Under the pieces are notes generated by a model. That model was given only the letters and a program-made list of their open reading frames with translations. It was not told where the DNA came from and ran no database searches. The position numbers were made by a program, and so were the translations under genes. Shown here piece after piece: positions 25,523-34,265 of a stretch of DNA of 64,000 nt; position 1 is the first letter of the stretch; every line of letters begins with the position of its first letter. The DNA is from Mycolicibacterium flavescens (lineage in GTDB: Bacteria; Actinomycetota; Actinomycetes; Mycobacteriales; Mycobacteriaceae), in NCBI GenBank assembly GCA_900637135.1, contig LR134353.1:1054001-1118000 (forward strand). Direction: 5' to 3'.

Positions 25523-25714
25523 ATGCGGGCCAGTTGCGGCGACGTCGCGAAGAAAGTGTTCGGATGGCAGACGCTGCGGCCAGAACAACTCGAGGTGGTG
25601 ACCGCGGACCGGATCACCGTGCTGTTCGACCTCTACGGGTACCGGACGCTGGACGTCGACGCCGCGCGGGACAACGACCTACTGGACGTGCGCGCGGCTA
25701 GTAGCCCGGCGTGA
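25523..25714 (+). pseudogene. Probable RecQ-type helicase remnant (both ends joined, centre lost)
   Basis: A 63-residue open frame. Its start (VFGWQTLRPEQLEVV) resembles the N-terminus of RecQ helicases. Its end (ITVLFDLYGYRTLDVDAA) resembles the C-terminal tail of actinobacterial RecQ-like proteins. The helicase core is absent, so an internal deletion is the simplest reading. A GAGGG ribosome site precedes the ATG. The end overlaps the convergent secreted-protein gene by 17 bases. A genuine small protein cannot be excluded. Confidence 0.4.
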
Positions 25715-26042
25715 CGACGTCTTCCAGTTCCTGCAACTCGGGCGACGGCCCAGGCTGTGGGTGGGGTGGCACCTGATTACCGGTGGACCCGGTGCATTCG
25801 GCACCGCTGACCCCGGGCGGGCAGGCGTTGTTGACTGCTGAGGCGGTGTTCGGAACCAGATAAGGCACGCACGTCCCGCTGTAGAGGTCGCTGTCCTCGC
25901 CGGCGGGGCAGGCCGCGAGGTGACTGGGGACGCTGGGCGAGGTAGCGACGACGGCCGCAACCATCGGGGCCATCGTCGCGAGCGCGGATCCACCGGCGAT
26001 TGTGAGCCGTCGTCCGATGCGGAATCTCGTCAGCGCTGACAT
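25698..26042 (-). CDS. Secreted hypothetical protein, Pro-rich tail
   Basis: A 114-residue protein with a basic N-terminus, a hydrophobic stretch (AGGSALATMAPMVAAVV) and a probable signal-peptide cut soon after. The mature part has four cysteines (ACPAGED, GTCVPYL, NACPPG, ECTGS), consistent with two disulphides, and a Pro-rich end. AAAGG lies eight bases before the ATG. The type is common among mycobacterial secreted proteins. No function is recognised. Confidence 0.72.
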   Translation of the reverse strand: MSALTRFRIGRRLTIAGGSALATMAPMVAAVVATSPSVPSHLAACPAGEDSDLYSGTCVPYLVPNTASAVNNACPPGVSGAECTGSTGNQVPPHPQPGPSPELQELEDVVTPGY

Positions 26043-26167
26043 CCGAGTGCCTTTCCTAGTGGAACGACCTACACGTCGACATTATCTTGACCGCGCATCA
26101 GGTGTGCCAGGTCCGGCTGCACGACGATCGCGCGCGGTACCGTGCTCATCGGCGCAGCACGGGGGCG

Positions 26168-26241
26168 GCCCCCATAGCCCAATTGGCAGAGGCAGCGGAC
26201 TTAAAATCCGCACAGTGTCGGTTCGAGTCCGACTGGGGGCA
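26168..26241 (+). tRNA. tRNA with UAA anticodon (Leu), short variable loop
   Basis: A complete cloverleaf of 74 bases: acceptor GCCCCCA/TGGGGGC, D stem GCC/GGC, anticodon stem GCGGA/TCCGC with loop CTTAAAA (anticodon TAA at 26202-26204), T stem GTCGG/CCGAC with loop TTCGAGT, discriminator A. The variable loop has only five bases, whereas bacterial Leu tRNAs normally carry a long arm. CCA is not encoded (ACCGG follows). The plain reading is tRNA-Leu(UAA). Confidence 0.93.
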
Positions 26242-26443
26242 CCGGAAGTTGCTGGTAGATGCGTTCTCGCGCCTACCGGATGGGCTCGCATTTCTCCCTC
26301 ACCCGGCGCCACCCCGGCAGGCGGCGAGATCGCGGCGGCGAGGTCGGCGCGGCAGCTATCTTGTGGGGCTGCCGGCGACACCGGGAAGCGCAAGAAGTAG
26401 CACGCCGTCGCGCAAACCCGCCGGTATCCGCCAGACTTTCTTC

Positions 26444-28063
26444 ATGGCCGCGATGAACATAGCTTCGAGCGCGTTTGAACGCCAGGCGTGGACCGAAGTC
26501 TACGAGTGTCTCTCCGACGCGGATGAACCACTCGATGCTGACGATCTTGAGCGCCTGGCGACTGCCACCTACTTGATCGGTAAGGACGACGAGAGCGTGC
26601 GGGCCTGGGAGAGGGCTTACTCCGCGTGCTTGGCTGCCGGCGATCCGGGCCGAGCCGCCGAATGCGGGTTCTGGTTGGCGCTAACGCAGTTGCTGCAAGG
26701 CAACACGGCGCGCGGCAGCGGTTGGCTGGCACGAGTGGGTCGGCTGGTGGAGGACCGCGAGCTAAACTGCGCCGCGCGCGGGTACTTACTCACTTCCGCA
26801 GGCCTTGGGGCGTGGACGGGTGGGGATTCCGCGGGAGCGTACGAGATGTTCGTTGAGGCCGGCAGGATCGCCGTACGGTTCGGTGATCGCGACTTGGCGG
26901 CTCTGGCCTGGCTGGGTCAAGGCCAGGCATCGGTCACCCAGGGCGAAACGGCTCGCGGCGTGGCACTGCTCGATGAAGCGATGGCGAGCGTCACCGCGGG
27001 GGAGGTGTCGCCCATCCCCGCCGGCATCGTCTATTGCGGCGTCATCGAGACGTGTATGGGCGTGTTCGACCTGGGGCGCGCGACCGAGTGGACCATCGCC
27101 TTGAGCGATTGGTGTGACGCCCAGCCTGACCTCGTTCCATACCGCGGTCAATGTCTGGTGCATCGCTCGCAGATCCTGCAGATCCACGGCGAATGGCCCG
27201 AGGCGACGACGGCCGCCCGCCTCGCTTGCGAGCACTTGTCGCGACCCGCTGCGCACCCTTCCTTAGGATTGGCGGCTTACCAGCGAGCGGAGCTGCACCG
27301 GCTGCGTGGAGAGTTCGACGACGCTGAAATCGCCTACCGGCAAGCCCATCAGTTCGGTCGAGAGCCGTTGCCTGGATTGGCCCTCCTGCGACTGGCCGAA
27401 GGGCACGTCCATGCCGCGATTGCCGCGATTCGTCGCGCGGTAGACCTAAGCCCCGATCGTGTCGGTCGGCCGGCAATATTGGCTGCGCACGTCGACATCA
27501 TGCTCGCGGTCGGTGACGTCCCGGCAGCGCGAGCGAGCGCTGACGAACTTGCCGAGATCGCCGAAGCCATCGACGCGCTGTTCCTGCACGCCATCGCAGC
27601 TCACGCCGACGGGTCGACGTTGCTCGCCGAGGGCGACGCCCCCGCGGCTCTTGCTGCCCTGCGCCGGGCATCTGCGGGTTGGCGGGACTTGGCAATGCCC
27701 TACGAAGCCGCCCGGACGCGGGTTCAGACCGGGCTCGCCTGCCGAGAGCTCAGCGACTTCGACGCGGCGGCACTGGAGTTCGACGCCGCGCATGATGGCT
27801 TTAGCCGGCTCGGCGCAGTGCCCGACACGGAACGTCTGGCCGAGGTCATCGGGACCCAGGGGCGGTCGGCGGGGGGCCTCACCCCGCGAGAATGCGAGGT
27901 GTTACGGCTTGTCGCCGCGGGCAAGACCAACCGAGAGATCGGCGCGAGCCTCGTACTCAGCGAGCACACGGTCGCACGTCACCTGCAGAACATCTTCGCT
28001 AAGCTCGGCTTGTCATCTCGGGCAGCCGCCACCGCCTACGCCTACGAGCAACACCTCGTCTAA
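26444..28063 (+). CDS. LuxR-type regulator with TPR-like repeat region
   Basis: A protein of about 539 residues. Roughly 470 residues are Ala-rich helical repeats of the TPR kind (for example AYQRAELHRLRGEFDDAEIAYRQA in pieces). A C-terminal LuxR/GerE helix-turn-helix follows: LTPRECEVLRLVAAGKTNREIG, then SEHTVARHLQNIFAKLG. There is no receiver or NACHT/AAA domain, so it is not a standard response regulator or MalT-type protein. The ATG at 26444 (or 26453) is preferred because the longer open frame would include the tRNA. It lies 89 bases before a methyltransferase gene on the same strand, which may be its target. Confidence 0.83.
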   Translation: MAAMNIASSAFERQAWTEVYECLSDADEPLDADDLERLATATYLIGKDDESVRAWERAYSACLAAGDPGRAAECGFWLALTQLLQGNTARGSGWLARVGRLVEDRELNCAARGYLLTSAGLGAWTGGDSAGAYEMFVEAGRIAVRFGDRDLAALAWLGQGQASVTQGETARGVALLDEAMASVTAGEVSPIPAGIVYCGVIETCMGVFDLGRATEWTIALSDWCDAQPDLVPYRGQCLVHRSQILQIHGEWPEATTAARLACEHLSRPAAHPSLGLAAYQRAELHRLRGEFDDAEIAYRQAHQFGREPLPGLALLRLAEGHVHAAIAAIRRAVDLSPDRVGRPAILAAHVDIMLAVGDVPAARASADELAEIAEAIDALFLHAIAAHADGSTLLAEGDAPAALAALRRASAGWRDLAMPYEAARTRVQTGLACRELSDFDAAALEFDAAHDGFSRLGAVPDTERLAEVIGTQGRSAGGLTPRECEVLRLVAAGKTNREIGASLVLSEHTVARHLQNIFAKLGLSSRAAATAYAYEQHLV

Positions 28064-28139
28064 CGGGTGGTTAGAACTGATCACTCGCACCGCGGCGATA
28101 TGGTGAATTCGGTCGATGCGCCGACGGCGGTCTGATTCA

Positions 28140-28145
28140 TATCGT
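28140..28145 (+). promoter_or_regulatory. -10 box TATCGT of the methyltransferase (leaderless)
   Basis: TANNNT hexamer six bases before the ATG at 28152. It implies transcription separate from the upstream LuxR gene. Confidence 0.5.
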
Positions 28146-28151
28146 CCGACC

Positions 28152-28961
28152 ATGTCTCAACAGGTTGATTACCGTGACCTCCGGCGGACGGAAGCCGAGA
28201 ATTACGCACGCGACTTCGTCCCGCTCATTCCCGCGCCGCTCGCCGGCGATCTCATCGAGGTGGCGGCACCCGAGCCGGGTGAATACGTCGTCGACGTCGC
28301 ATGCGGGACCGGCGTCGTCACCCGCCTGGCCGCCGAACGAGTCGGGACCACAGGGAAAGTCGTCGGAGTGGACCTCAACCCCGGAATGCTGGAGGTTGCC
28401 CGCACAACCGCCGCACCGTCCGGTGCCGTGATCGAGTGGCGGGAGGGAAGCGCTGAAGCTCTTCCGCTCGCCGATGAGTCCTACGATCTGGTGTTGTGTC
28501 AGCTCGGGCTGATGTTCTTTCCCGACCGGCCCGCAGCCGCCCGCGAGATGCGGCGCGTGCTGTCGCCGGGTGGCCGCGTCGCGATCAACGCGCCGGGAAC
28601 CATGCCGCGCTTTTTCGAGATCATGGTGGACGCCCTTGGTCGTCACATCAACCCTGACCTACCCGGATTCCTACGTTCGGTCTTCTCCCTGAGCGAGACC
28701 CAACTGCGCCAGTTGCTGGAAGTCGCCCACTTCCAAGACGTGACCGTCAAAACCATGACGAAGACGTTGCGGCTACCACCGCCGGCCGAATTCCTGTGGC
28801 AGTACCTTCAAGTCACACCTATCGCAGGGGTCGTCATGTCGGCGGGCGCCGACCGCAGACAACAACTTGAAAATGAGGTCGTTGCACGCTGGCAAGACTT
28901 CATCGATCGCGGCGGCATGCTCGTCGAGCAGCCGATCGTCGTCGCAACTGCTGAAAATTAG
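28152..28961 (+). CDS. SAM-dependent methyltransferase (UbiE/class I type)
   Basis: About 269 residues with the class I methyltransferase fold. Motif I is VVDVACGTGVVTR, motif II is GVDLNPGMLEVAR, and the post-motif stretches EGSAEALPLADESYD and LSPGGRVAINAPG are clear. The C-terminal part is variable and sets the substrate, which is not recognisable. It is grouped with the LuxR/TPR regulator. Confidence 0.86.
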   Translation: MSQQVDYRDLRRTEAENYARDFVPLIPAPLAGDLIEVAAPEPGEYVVDVACGTGVVTRLAAERVGTTGKVVGVDLNPGMLEVARTTAAPSGAVIEWREGSAEALPLADESYDLVLCQLGLMFFPDRPAAAREMRRVLSPGGRVAINAPGTMPRFFEIMVDALGRHINPDLPGFLRSVFSLSETQLRQLLEVAHFQDVTVKTMTKTLRLPPPAEFLWQYLQVTPIAGVVMSAGADRRQQLENEVVARWQDFIDRGGMLVEQPIVVATAEN

Positions 28962-29302
28962 CACCTTCAAGCAATTTCACAAGACGCCCCCTGATCGAGC
29001 AAGCCTTCATCGTCGGCCTTACCAATCGTGACTGCCATCGGTATTACATCGACGGCCGTTCGCCTACCCGTTCGACCCGTGCACGACGCCCCCAAGGCGT
29101 ACTCCCTCCGGTTTCCGTCGGTCGTTGATGCCTAACAGGCAAGCGGCACAATGGTATCCGACGCTGCGACCATCGTGAGAAAGCCGATCGCCAGGACTCA
29201 ATCGAGCACAGGTGGCGGTTAGACTACGCGACCGCCTTAGGGCTTGCGGACGCTGCCGATAGGCCAACGGCAAGCGGCGAGCGCAGAACGCTGTTCGTCA
29301 GA
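28962..29302. other. Intergenic stretch without supported gene
   Basis: Convergent ends of the methyltransferase and the serine hydrolase. G+C is visibly lower than around it. Short open frames exist, but none has a ribosome site, a recognisable product or codon use like the neighbours. No hairpin terminator was recognised. Confidence 0.6.
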
Positions 29303-30850
29303 TCATTGCCGCCGGTAAAGGCGGCCGTGCATGCGCAACCAGGCGACGTTTCCGTTCGGGTCCCGCACGAAATTGGAACGGGTGCCGAGGGTTTGACCGT
29401 CTGGACCCAGGTCGAGTCCATAGTCCGGCCGGTAGAAGGCGAAGCCCAGATGTGCGCTGGTGTCGGCGTCCTCATCGGGGTGAGTGCTGGGATCGGCCAG
29501 GTCGCTCATGGTGCCGTGCAGTCGGCCATCCCTGCCCTCGAACTCGATGACAACCTTTTCGAGGCTGCCGGATTCGGTGATCTGCTCCGTCACGTACCGC
29601 CCTTCGTAGGGCGCGAGGTCCGCCGCGCTCAAAGTTTGCGGTTCCGCTGGCATATTGCTGACCCCAGCGAACCGGCGCAGCGCCCAATCATCGGCGAACA
29701 GATCGGTCGTGAGCTGCGCCCCACCCTCGGAGTTGGTGAGCAAGGTCATCGCGAAGTTTCGGCTGGGCACCATGAAGAAGCCCGACCTTTGGCCTTGCCA
29801 GGTGCCGCCGTGCTGCACGATCGTCTCGTTCTCGGCCGAGGGGCGCAGCATCCATGTCACCCCCATCCCGGTGAGCTCGACCTGCAGCGTGCCGCCGGCA
29901 CCGGGGTTGGAGCGCATCGCGGCAAGTGCTTGTTGGCTCAGCAGCCGAGTGCCGTTGGGAGCGGTACCGTCACCAAGGTGAAACCTCGCGTAACGCAACT
30001 GATTCCGCACGCTAGATATCAATGATCCGGTCGGGTTGCAGCTGCGCGGGAACTCCCAGAAGCCGTTGTCGACAACGGGTTTACCGTCAACCACGTTGTG
30101 GGATGCCGCGATATTGAAGCCGATGATCTGGTCCGAGAAGTACCGGGTGTGCCTCAGCTCGAGCGGATCGAGCAGTAGATTCCGTACCGCCGCCTCGTAG
30201 GTGGACCCGGTGACGACCTCGATGATCCGCCCCGCCACGACCAATCCTGCGTTGTTGTAGGCGAATACGGCTCCCGGCGGTGTCAGTTGCGGTAACCGGG
30301 TCATCGACGCGACATAGCGCGACAACGCGTCATCACCATGGCCGAAGTCCTGCAGATCGTCGCCCAACCATCCCGCTGTGTGGTTGAGAAGCTGGCGCAC
30401 GGTGACGGTGACGCTGGCAGATGGGTCCGCTACCGCGAAGTCAGGAAGATAGCGGCGGACCGGAGCGTCGAGGTCCACTTTGCCCTGATCCACCAGCCGC
30501 ATCAGCGTCGTACCGGTGAAAGTCTTCGTGGTGGAACCGATACGGAACACCGTATCGCCGTCGACCGGTACCGGATGGTCGACATTGGTGACACCGTAGC
30601 CCTTTATGTACTCCTGGCCGCCCGCCAGGATGCCGACTGCCACCCCCGGTATCGCATAGGCCTTCATACCCTCTTCGATCTTGGCGTCGAGTTCGTCGAA
30701 TCCCGTTGCCGCGTCGGACGCGGAGGTCGTCGTGGGTTCTGATGAAGGGCTCGAAGAACACGCGGACAGCGCCAGCGCAGCGGCCCCGGCGACGGCTCCG
30801 CCCAGCAGGCCGCGACGCGATATCCCCGCGACATCCGACGCTGTCGTCAT
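29303..30850 (-). CDS. Exported beta-lactamase/esterase-type serine hydrolase (lipoprotein)
   Basis: A 515-residue enzyme of the class C beta-lactamase/DD-peptidase/esterase fold. The N-terminus has a twin-arginine motif (SRRGLLGG) and a lipobox (ALSAC), so it is probably exported by Tat and lipid-anchored. The catalytic SxxK is STTK, the YxN is YNN, and an HGG triad lies in VQHGGTWQG. A C-terminal lipocalin-like domain follows. Its ATG overlaps the upstream gene's stop (ATGA), so the two exported hydrolases are co-translated. The natural substrate is unknown. Confidence 0.87.
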   Translation of the reverse strand: MTTASDVAGISRRGLLGGAVAGAAALALSACSSSPSSEPTTTSASDAATGFDELDAKIEEGMKAYAIPGVAVGILAGGQEYIKGYGVTNVDHPVPVDGDTVFRIGSTTKTFTGTTLMRLVDQGKVDLDAPVRRYLPDFAVADPSASVTVTVRQLLNHTAGWLGDDLQDFGHGDDALSRYVASMTRLPQLTPPGAVFAYNNAGLVVAGRIIEVVTGSTYEAAVRNLLLDPLELRHTRYFSDQIIGFNIAASHNVVDGKPVVDNGFWEFPRSCNPTGSLISSVRNQLRYARFHLGDGTAPNGTRLLSQQALAAMRSNPGAGGTLQVELTGMGVTWMLRPSAENETIVQHGGTWQGQRSGFFMVPSRNFAMTLLTNSEGGAQLTTDLFADDWALRRFAGVSNMPAEPQTLSAADLAPYEGRYVTEQITESGSLEKVVIEFEGRDGRLHGTMSDLADPSTHPDEDADTSAHLGFAFYRPDYGLDLGPDGQTLGTRSNFVRDPNGNVAWLRMHGRLYRRQ

Positions 30851-32454
30851 GGTGGCGGAATGATCTCGTACGAAGGTGGTTGTGTCGCGCCGACACAACT
30901 CGTGTCCGGTCGACCCGGATCTTCGTAGAACGAGGCGATCACCTTCGCCCCGCAGTCATTCGTGTACACGCCATGGGCGACGCCGGGCACCGTCACGACG
31001 TGGGATTGCGAGAGATGTTGCGCCACATACTCACCCCACTGGGGCCCGGTCTGTCCGTCGTAACTGCCCGACAGGACGAGCGTCGGGATCGCGCTCTCGG
31101 TGACCGCCCGGATCTCATCGGGCGCCTTGGGCACATCCCAGGCGGCGCAGGCGTCGCGCAGGAACGGCAGTTGCGGCGCTTGGGCGCGAACCGACTCGGG
31201 AAACTTCGGAAAGGCCTGCTTTGCTTTCTCGAGTTGATCCTCGACCGATTCGAACGGGACCCATTCACGGCACCACACGCTCAAGGTCAAGCCCCAGCCC
31301 ATGGTCCCGACCCGCTCGGGATTGGCCCACACTTCGGCGTACAGCTCGGCGATCCGGCTGGGATTGTTTCGGGCCAGTTCGTCGATCGCGGCCGGAAACT
31401 CTTCTGGAAAGTGGGTGGCTAGCGGGACGAACCAGTTCAGCAGCGCGCCACCGTCGAGGACGACTTCGGTGTCGCCGACCGACGGGACGGCGACCGTGGT
31501 GGTGACTGGACGCTCTTCGAGCCGATCGACCAGTCTGATGAACGACTCGGCGAGGTCGGGATAGCGCGCCTGACATGCGGACTGTGCCGCGCATGCATTA
31601 GTCATGTTGTCGAACGCCTCTCTGGCGCTGCTCCACGTCCACCCGGGGGTGGCGGCCGAGGGTGGCGCCACCCCATCGAGGGTCACCGACCTGATCCCGT
31701 CGGCGTCGTGCCGCATGTAGATCAGCGCGAGATCGGTGCCATACGAATGCGAAAACACATTCCACTGGTCGACACCCAACGCTGTCCGCAGGTCCGCAAG
31801 GTCATATGCGCTTTCGGTGGAGTTGAACGCCGCAAAGTCGGCCTCCGGGGCCAGGCGGTCGCGGCACGCCCGCACCGCCTGCACATACTGATCGCCGGTG
31901 GAGGCCGCGTCATAGACCAACCCGACCCGGCGCGCGTAGAACCGATCGATCTCCGGGCAGGTCAGCGCCGGCTTCGACGAGTGAGTTCCCCGCTGCGACA
32001 ACAGGATCAGATCCCGGCTGCGGTTGATGCCCACATCGTTCGGAATCGGCGGATCCGCCACCGCGTCACCGCCGGGACCCCCAGTGAGGAACACAATCGG
32101 ATCCGATGAGGGTGGCTGCGTCTCCGACGGAATGATCGCCACCGCCAAACGCAGCGTGCGCCCGCCAGCTTTGGTGCGGTCCTCGGGCACCACCAATTCC
32201 CCGCACCGGGCACCTCTCAACTCGGGCACCGGTTGCGGTGTTTCGGGGCAAGGCCCGGCCACGAATTGCGCAGGCGGATGTTCCACCGTTGTCGGTGTTG
32301 TCGGCGACGGCGCGCCAGCGTGCGGTGCGCTGGAGTTGCCGCACGCGGCGCAAACCACGACCACGATGAGCGTTAGCACAAACCCCACCCGGCGCACCGG
32401 ACGCGCGGTGGGCGCCCAACCGTCAACTGGTGGAAACGGTTCCGCCCGCGTCAC
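30847..32454 (-). CDS. TAP-like alpha/beta hydrolase (peptidase), lipoprotein
   Basis: A 535-residue exported hydrolase like the Streptomyces tripeptidyl aminopeptidase and mycobacterial CaeA/TAP-type lipoproteins. An N-terminal hydrophobic helix ends in a lipobox (VVCAAC). The oxyanion segment is LTGGPGG, the nucleophile elbow is SHSYGT, the acid lies in SGSYDGQTG and the His in GVAHGV. A TAP-like C-terminal domain is present. It starts at a GTG without a strong ribosome site and is followed by the coupled beta-lactamase-like gene. Confidence 0.87.
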   Translation of the reverse strand: MTRAEPFPPVDGWAPTARPVRRVGFVLTLIVVVVCAACGNSSAPHAGAPSPTTPTTVEHPPAQFVAGPCPETPQPVPELRGARCGELVVPEDRTKAGGRTLRLAVAIIPSETQPPSSDPIVFLTGGPGGDAVADPPIPNDVGINRSRDLILLSQRGTHSSKPALTCPEIDRFYARRVGLVYDAASTGDQYVQAVRACRDRLAPEADFAAFNSTESAYDLADLRTALGVDQWNVFSHSYGTDLALIYMRHDADGIRSVTLDGVAPPSAATPGWTWSSAREAFDNMTNACAAQSACQARYPDLAESFIRLVDRLEERPVTTTVAVPSVGDTEVVLDGGALLNWFVPLATHFPEEFPAAIDELARNNPSRIAELYAEVWANPERVGTMGWGLTLSVWCREWVPFESVEDQLEKAKQAFPKFPESVRAQAPQLPFLRDACAAWDVPKAPDEIRAVTESAIPTLVLSGSYDGQTGPQWGEYVAQHLSQSHVVTVPGVAHGVYTNDCGAKVIASFYEDPGRPDTSCVGATQPPSYEIIPPP

Positions 32455-32546
32455 GGTAGAAATCTTGACACACGAACCGAGCGCAGGTCATAGAAATATG
32501 CCGAACTCGCCAAGGGCTCCGCTGAGACGCGGTCTACCATCGCCCG

Positions 32547-33158
32547 TCATTTCAGCGCGAGGTTGACGGCGACGACGAGCCAGCCCATTCCCGCATTCAG
32601 AAAGCCGATGACCACCGTCCATGCTCGGGAAAGGCTGGCCTGGCGAGCCGCTATCACGCCCCAGAAGAAGAGCAACACCACGTTGAGGTTGAGCGCGACC
32701 GTGGTGTAACCGATGGTGACTCCACCGTCGGGATGCTCCCAATCGTCGGGCCAGTCAAAGGCTGCAGCGAGCAGCAGCACGGCCAAAGTGGGCAGGGCTG
32801 CCGCGACGACGGGCCACCCACTGGCGACATTTCGCAGAAAGGCGGCAATGTACTGTGCGCCTCCGGACTCCTCGTGGCTCGAGACATGCAACCCGTACGC
32901 GCGGGTCAGCAGGCTCAACCCCACACCAAGGAGAATCCATGCGATTTCCTGCAGGGGGTTACCTCCGGCTTGGGCGGCCAGCAAGAGAGTCGTCATGATG
33001 GTGCCGGTGAGAAACGCGGCCAGTGTGCTGGACTCCAACCTCACAAGCTGCAAGCGTAAGCCGCAATCACGCCTCGGCGCCGGACCGACGCGACCTATGA
33101 CGCCTATCGTTTTTAGAGTTGCTTCCCTGGATATTGGCTCAGATACGCTGTAATGCAA
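32547..33158 (-). CDS. Hypothetical membrane protein
   Basis: Up to 203 residues with about five hydrophobic spans, including FLTGTIMTTLLLAAQAGG, WILLGVGLSLLTRAYG and LNLNVVLLFFWGVIAARQ. No family is recognised with confidence. The start is uncertain. A GTG at 33044, just before VRLESSTLAAFLTG, would remove a basic N-terminal region that looks non-coding. Neither position has a good ribosome site. Confidence 0.6.
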   Translation of the reverse strand: MHYSVSEPISREATLKTIGVIGRVGPAPRRDCGLRLQLVRLESSTLAAFLTGTIMTTLLLAAQAGGNPLQEIAWILLGVGLSLLTRAYGLHVSSHEESGGAQYIAAFLRNVASGWPVVAAALPTLAVLLLAAAFDWPDDWEHPDGGVTIGYTTVALNLNVVLLFFWGVIAARQASLSRAWTVVIGFLNAGMGWLVVAVNLALK

Positions 33159-33535
33159 GGACTTATCTTCCTGACCGGGCCACCCCAGCGCGCGGGCTCA
33201 GCGGCGATTTTCAGCACGCCCGCGAACCACCCTCGCATCGTCGCACCGATGACCGACGACGGCACGGGTGCGTGGCGTGAACACGCCGCATGATCAGGGG
33301 CACGGCCTCCGCGTTGTTCTCCGCGACATCCTGGAACCTGCGGCCCGGGCCAGATGTTCGTGGACGTCGCGTTGGATGCCGACCCGCGGGGGTCGGTCGC
33401 CTTTTCAGGTGACGGACCGAAAGCCGTGTTTCGTGCGGTCGTGACGCATCAGTGGAGGCTTTGAGGATCCGTTGAGGTCGACGCCCGATTCTCTTTTCAA
33501 CCACGAAGACCGTGGCTCCACGAAAGGAAAATCCG
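33159..33535. other. Intergenic stretch upstream of the PHAESSA-repeat gene
   Basis: No supported gene. It should hold the promoter of the repeat protein and the divergent membrane protein. AAAGGAAA at 33524-33531 is the ribosome site. No convincing -10/-35 pair or palindrome was found. Confidence 0.5.
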
Positions 33536-34237
33536 ATGACCAACACCCCGTTCACCAAGCCCGCAGGGACCGCCGCGACCTTGGGCGCGGTCAAGAAGTT
33601 CGCCACCGCTGCCGCCATCGCGGGGGCCCTGGGGCTAGCTGCCCTCGGCATGGCCGGCGCCGCGTCCGCGGCGCCCGCCAACGACTCCGGGTCGGCGCAC
33701 TCCACGACCTCCTCCGGGGATCACGCCGGCTCGGTCTCCGTGCCGCACGCTGAGTCGTCGGCGCCGCACGCGGAGTCGTCGGCCCCGCATGCTGAGTCGT
33801 CGGCGCCGCACGCCGAGTCGTCCGCGCCGCACGCTGAGTCGTCGGCCCCGCACGCGGAGTCGTCGGCCCCGCACGCCGATGCAGCCTCACCGGCGGGTGA
33901 CGACGTCGTCCACGCCCACCTGATTCCCGGTGTCGAGCTCGTACCACCGGCCGCCGCACCGCACGCTGAGTCGTCCGCGCCGCAGGCTGAGTCGTCGGCG
34001 CCGCATGCCGACGCGGCCTCGCCGGCGGGTGACGACGTCGTCCACGCCCACCTGATTCCCGGCGTCAAGCTCGTACCACCGGCCGCTGACGATCCGCAGA
34101 CCGCTCACCCGACTCCGGATTCCACGTCGAATCCCAACGAAATCGGCATGGTCTACCCGTCCGGCAGCATCTACCCCAACCCTCCCGATTACGACCCCAA
34201 CTGCGGACCCGCCTGCTACGAGGTGATTGACGAGTGA
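33536..34237 (+). CDS. Secreted protein with tandem PHAESSA repeats
   Basis: A 233-residue protein. Residues 1-46 form a signal peptide ending GAASAA. Then come six perfect heptads PHAESSA (residues 70-111). A 44-residue module [PHAESSA]2-PHADAASPAGDDVV…LVPPAA follows twice in tandem (98-141 and 142-185, the first copy sharing the last two heptads). The C-terminus has two Cys in DPNCGPACYE. His, Glu and Asp occur at regular spacing, so metal or proton binding on the cell surface is possible but not shown. A clear ribosome site precedes the ATG and a strong hairpin terminator follows. The family is not recognised. Confidence 0.85.
   Translation: MTNTPFTKPAGTAATLGAVKKFATAAAIAGALGLAALGMAGAASAAPANDSGSAHSTTSSGDHAGSVSVPHAESSAPHAESSAPHAESSAPHAESSAPHAESSAPHAESSAPHADAASPAGDDVVHAHLIPGVELVPPAAAPHAESSAPQAESSAPHADAASPAGDDVVHAHLIPGVKLVPPAADDPQTAHPTPDSTSNPNEIGMVYPSGSIYPNPPDYDPNCGPACYEVIDE
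33743..33868 (+). repeat. Six 21-base repeats encoding PHAESSA
   Basis: Six consecutive 21-base units differ only at synonymous positions, so the amino-acid repeat is conserved beyond the DNA repeat. Confidence 0.9.
33827..34090 (+). repeat. 132-base tandem duplication (two copies)
   Basis: Units at 33827-33958 and 33959-34090 encode almost the same 44 residues. The differences are His/Gln, Glu/Lys and Ala/Asp. Confidence 0.85.
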
Positions 34238-34265
34238 GGTGCACGACAAGCAAGTGAGTTGAGCG

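Noticed and set aside
26087..26443. N-terminal extension of the LuxR/TPR frame through the tRNA gene
   Set aside because: The open frame crosses the whole tRNA, and the extension is Arg/Pro-rich with no ribosome site. The ATG at 26444 starts the helical repeat part.
28962..29302. A 69-residue minus-strand frame at 29064-29273
   Set aside because: No ribosome site, no recognisable family and an Arg-rich translation. More likely chance.
26168..33158. Genomic island integrated at the tRNA-Leu gene
   Set aside because: The following genes look accessory and part of the DNA is lower in G+C, but no integrase and no second copy of the tRNA 3' end was found.
33211..33705. 164-residue minus-strand frame across the start of the PHAESSA gene
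   Set aside because: It is the mirror of the plus-strand signal-peptide coding region and its upstream DNA. The plus-strand gene has the ribosome site, signal peptide and terminator.
33743..34090. CRISPR-like array in the 21-base repeats
   Set aside because: Repeats are adjacent without spacers, in frame with a secreted protein, and no cas gene is near.
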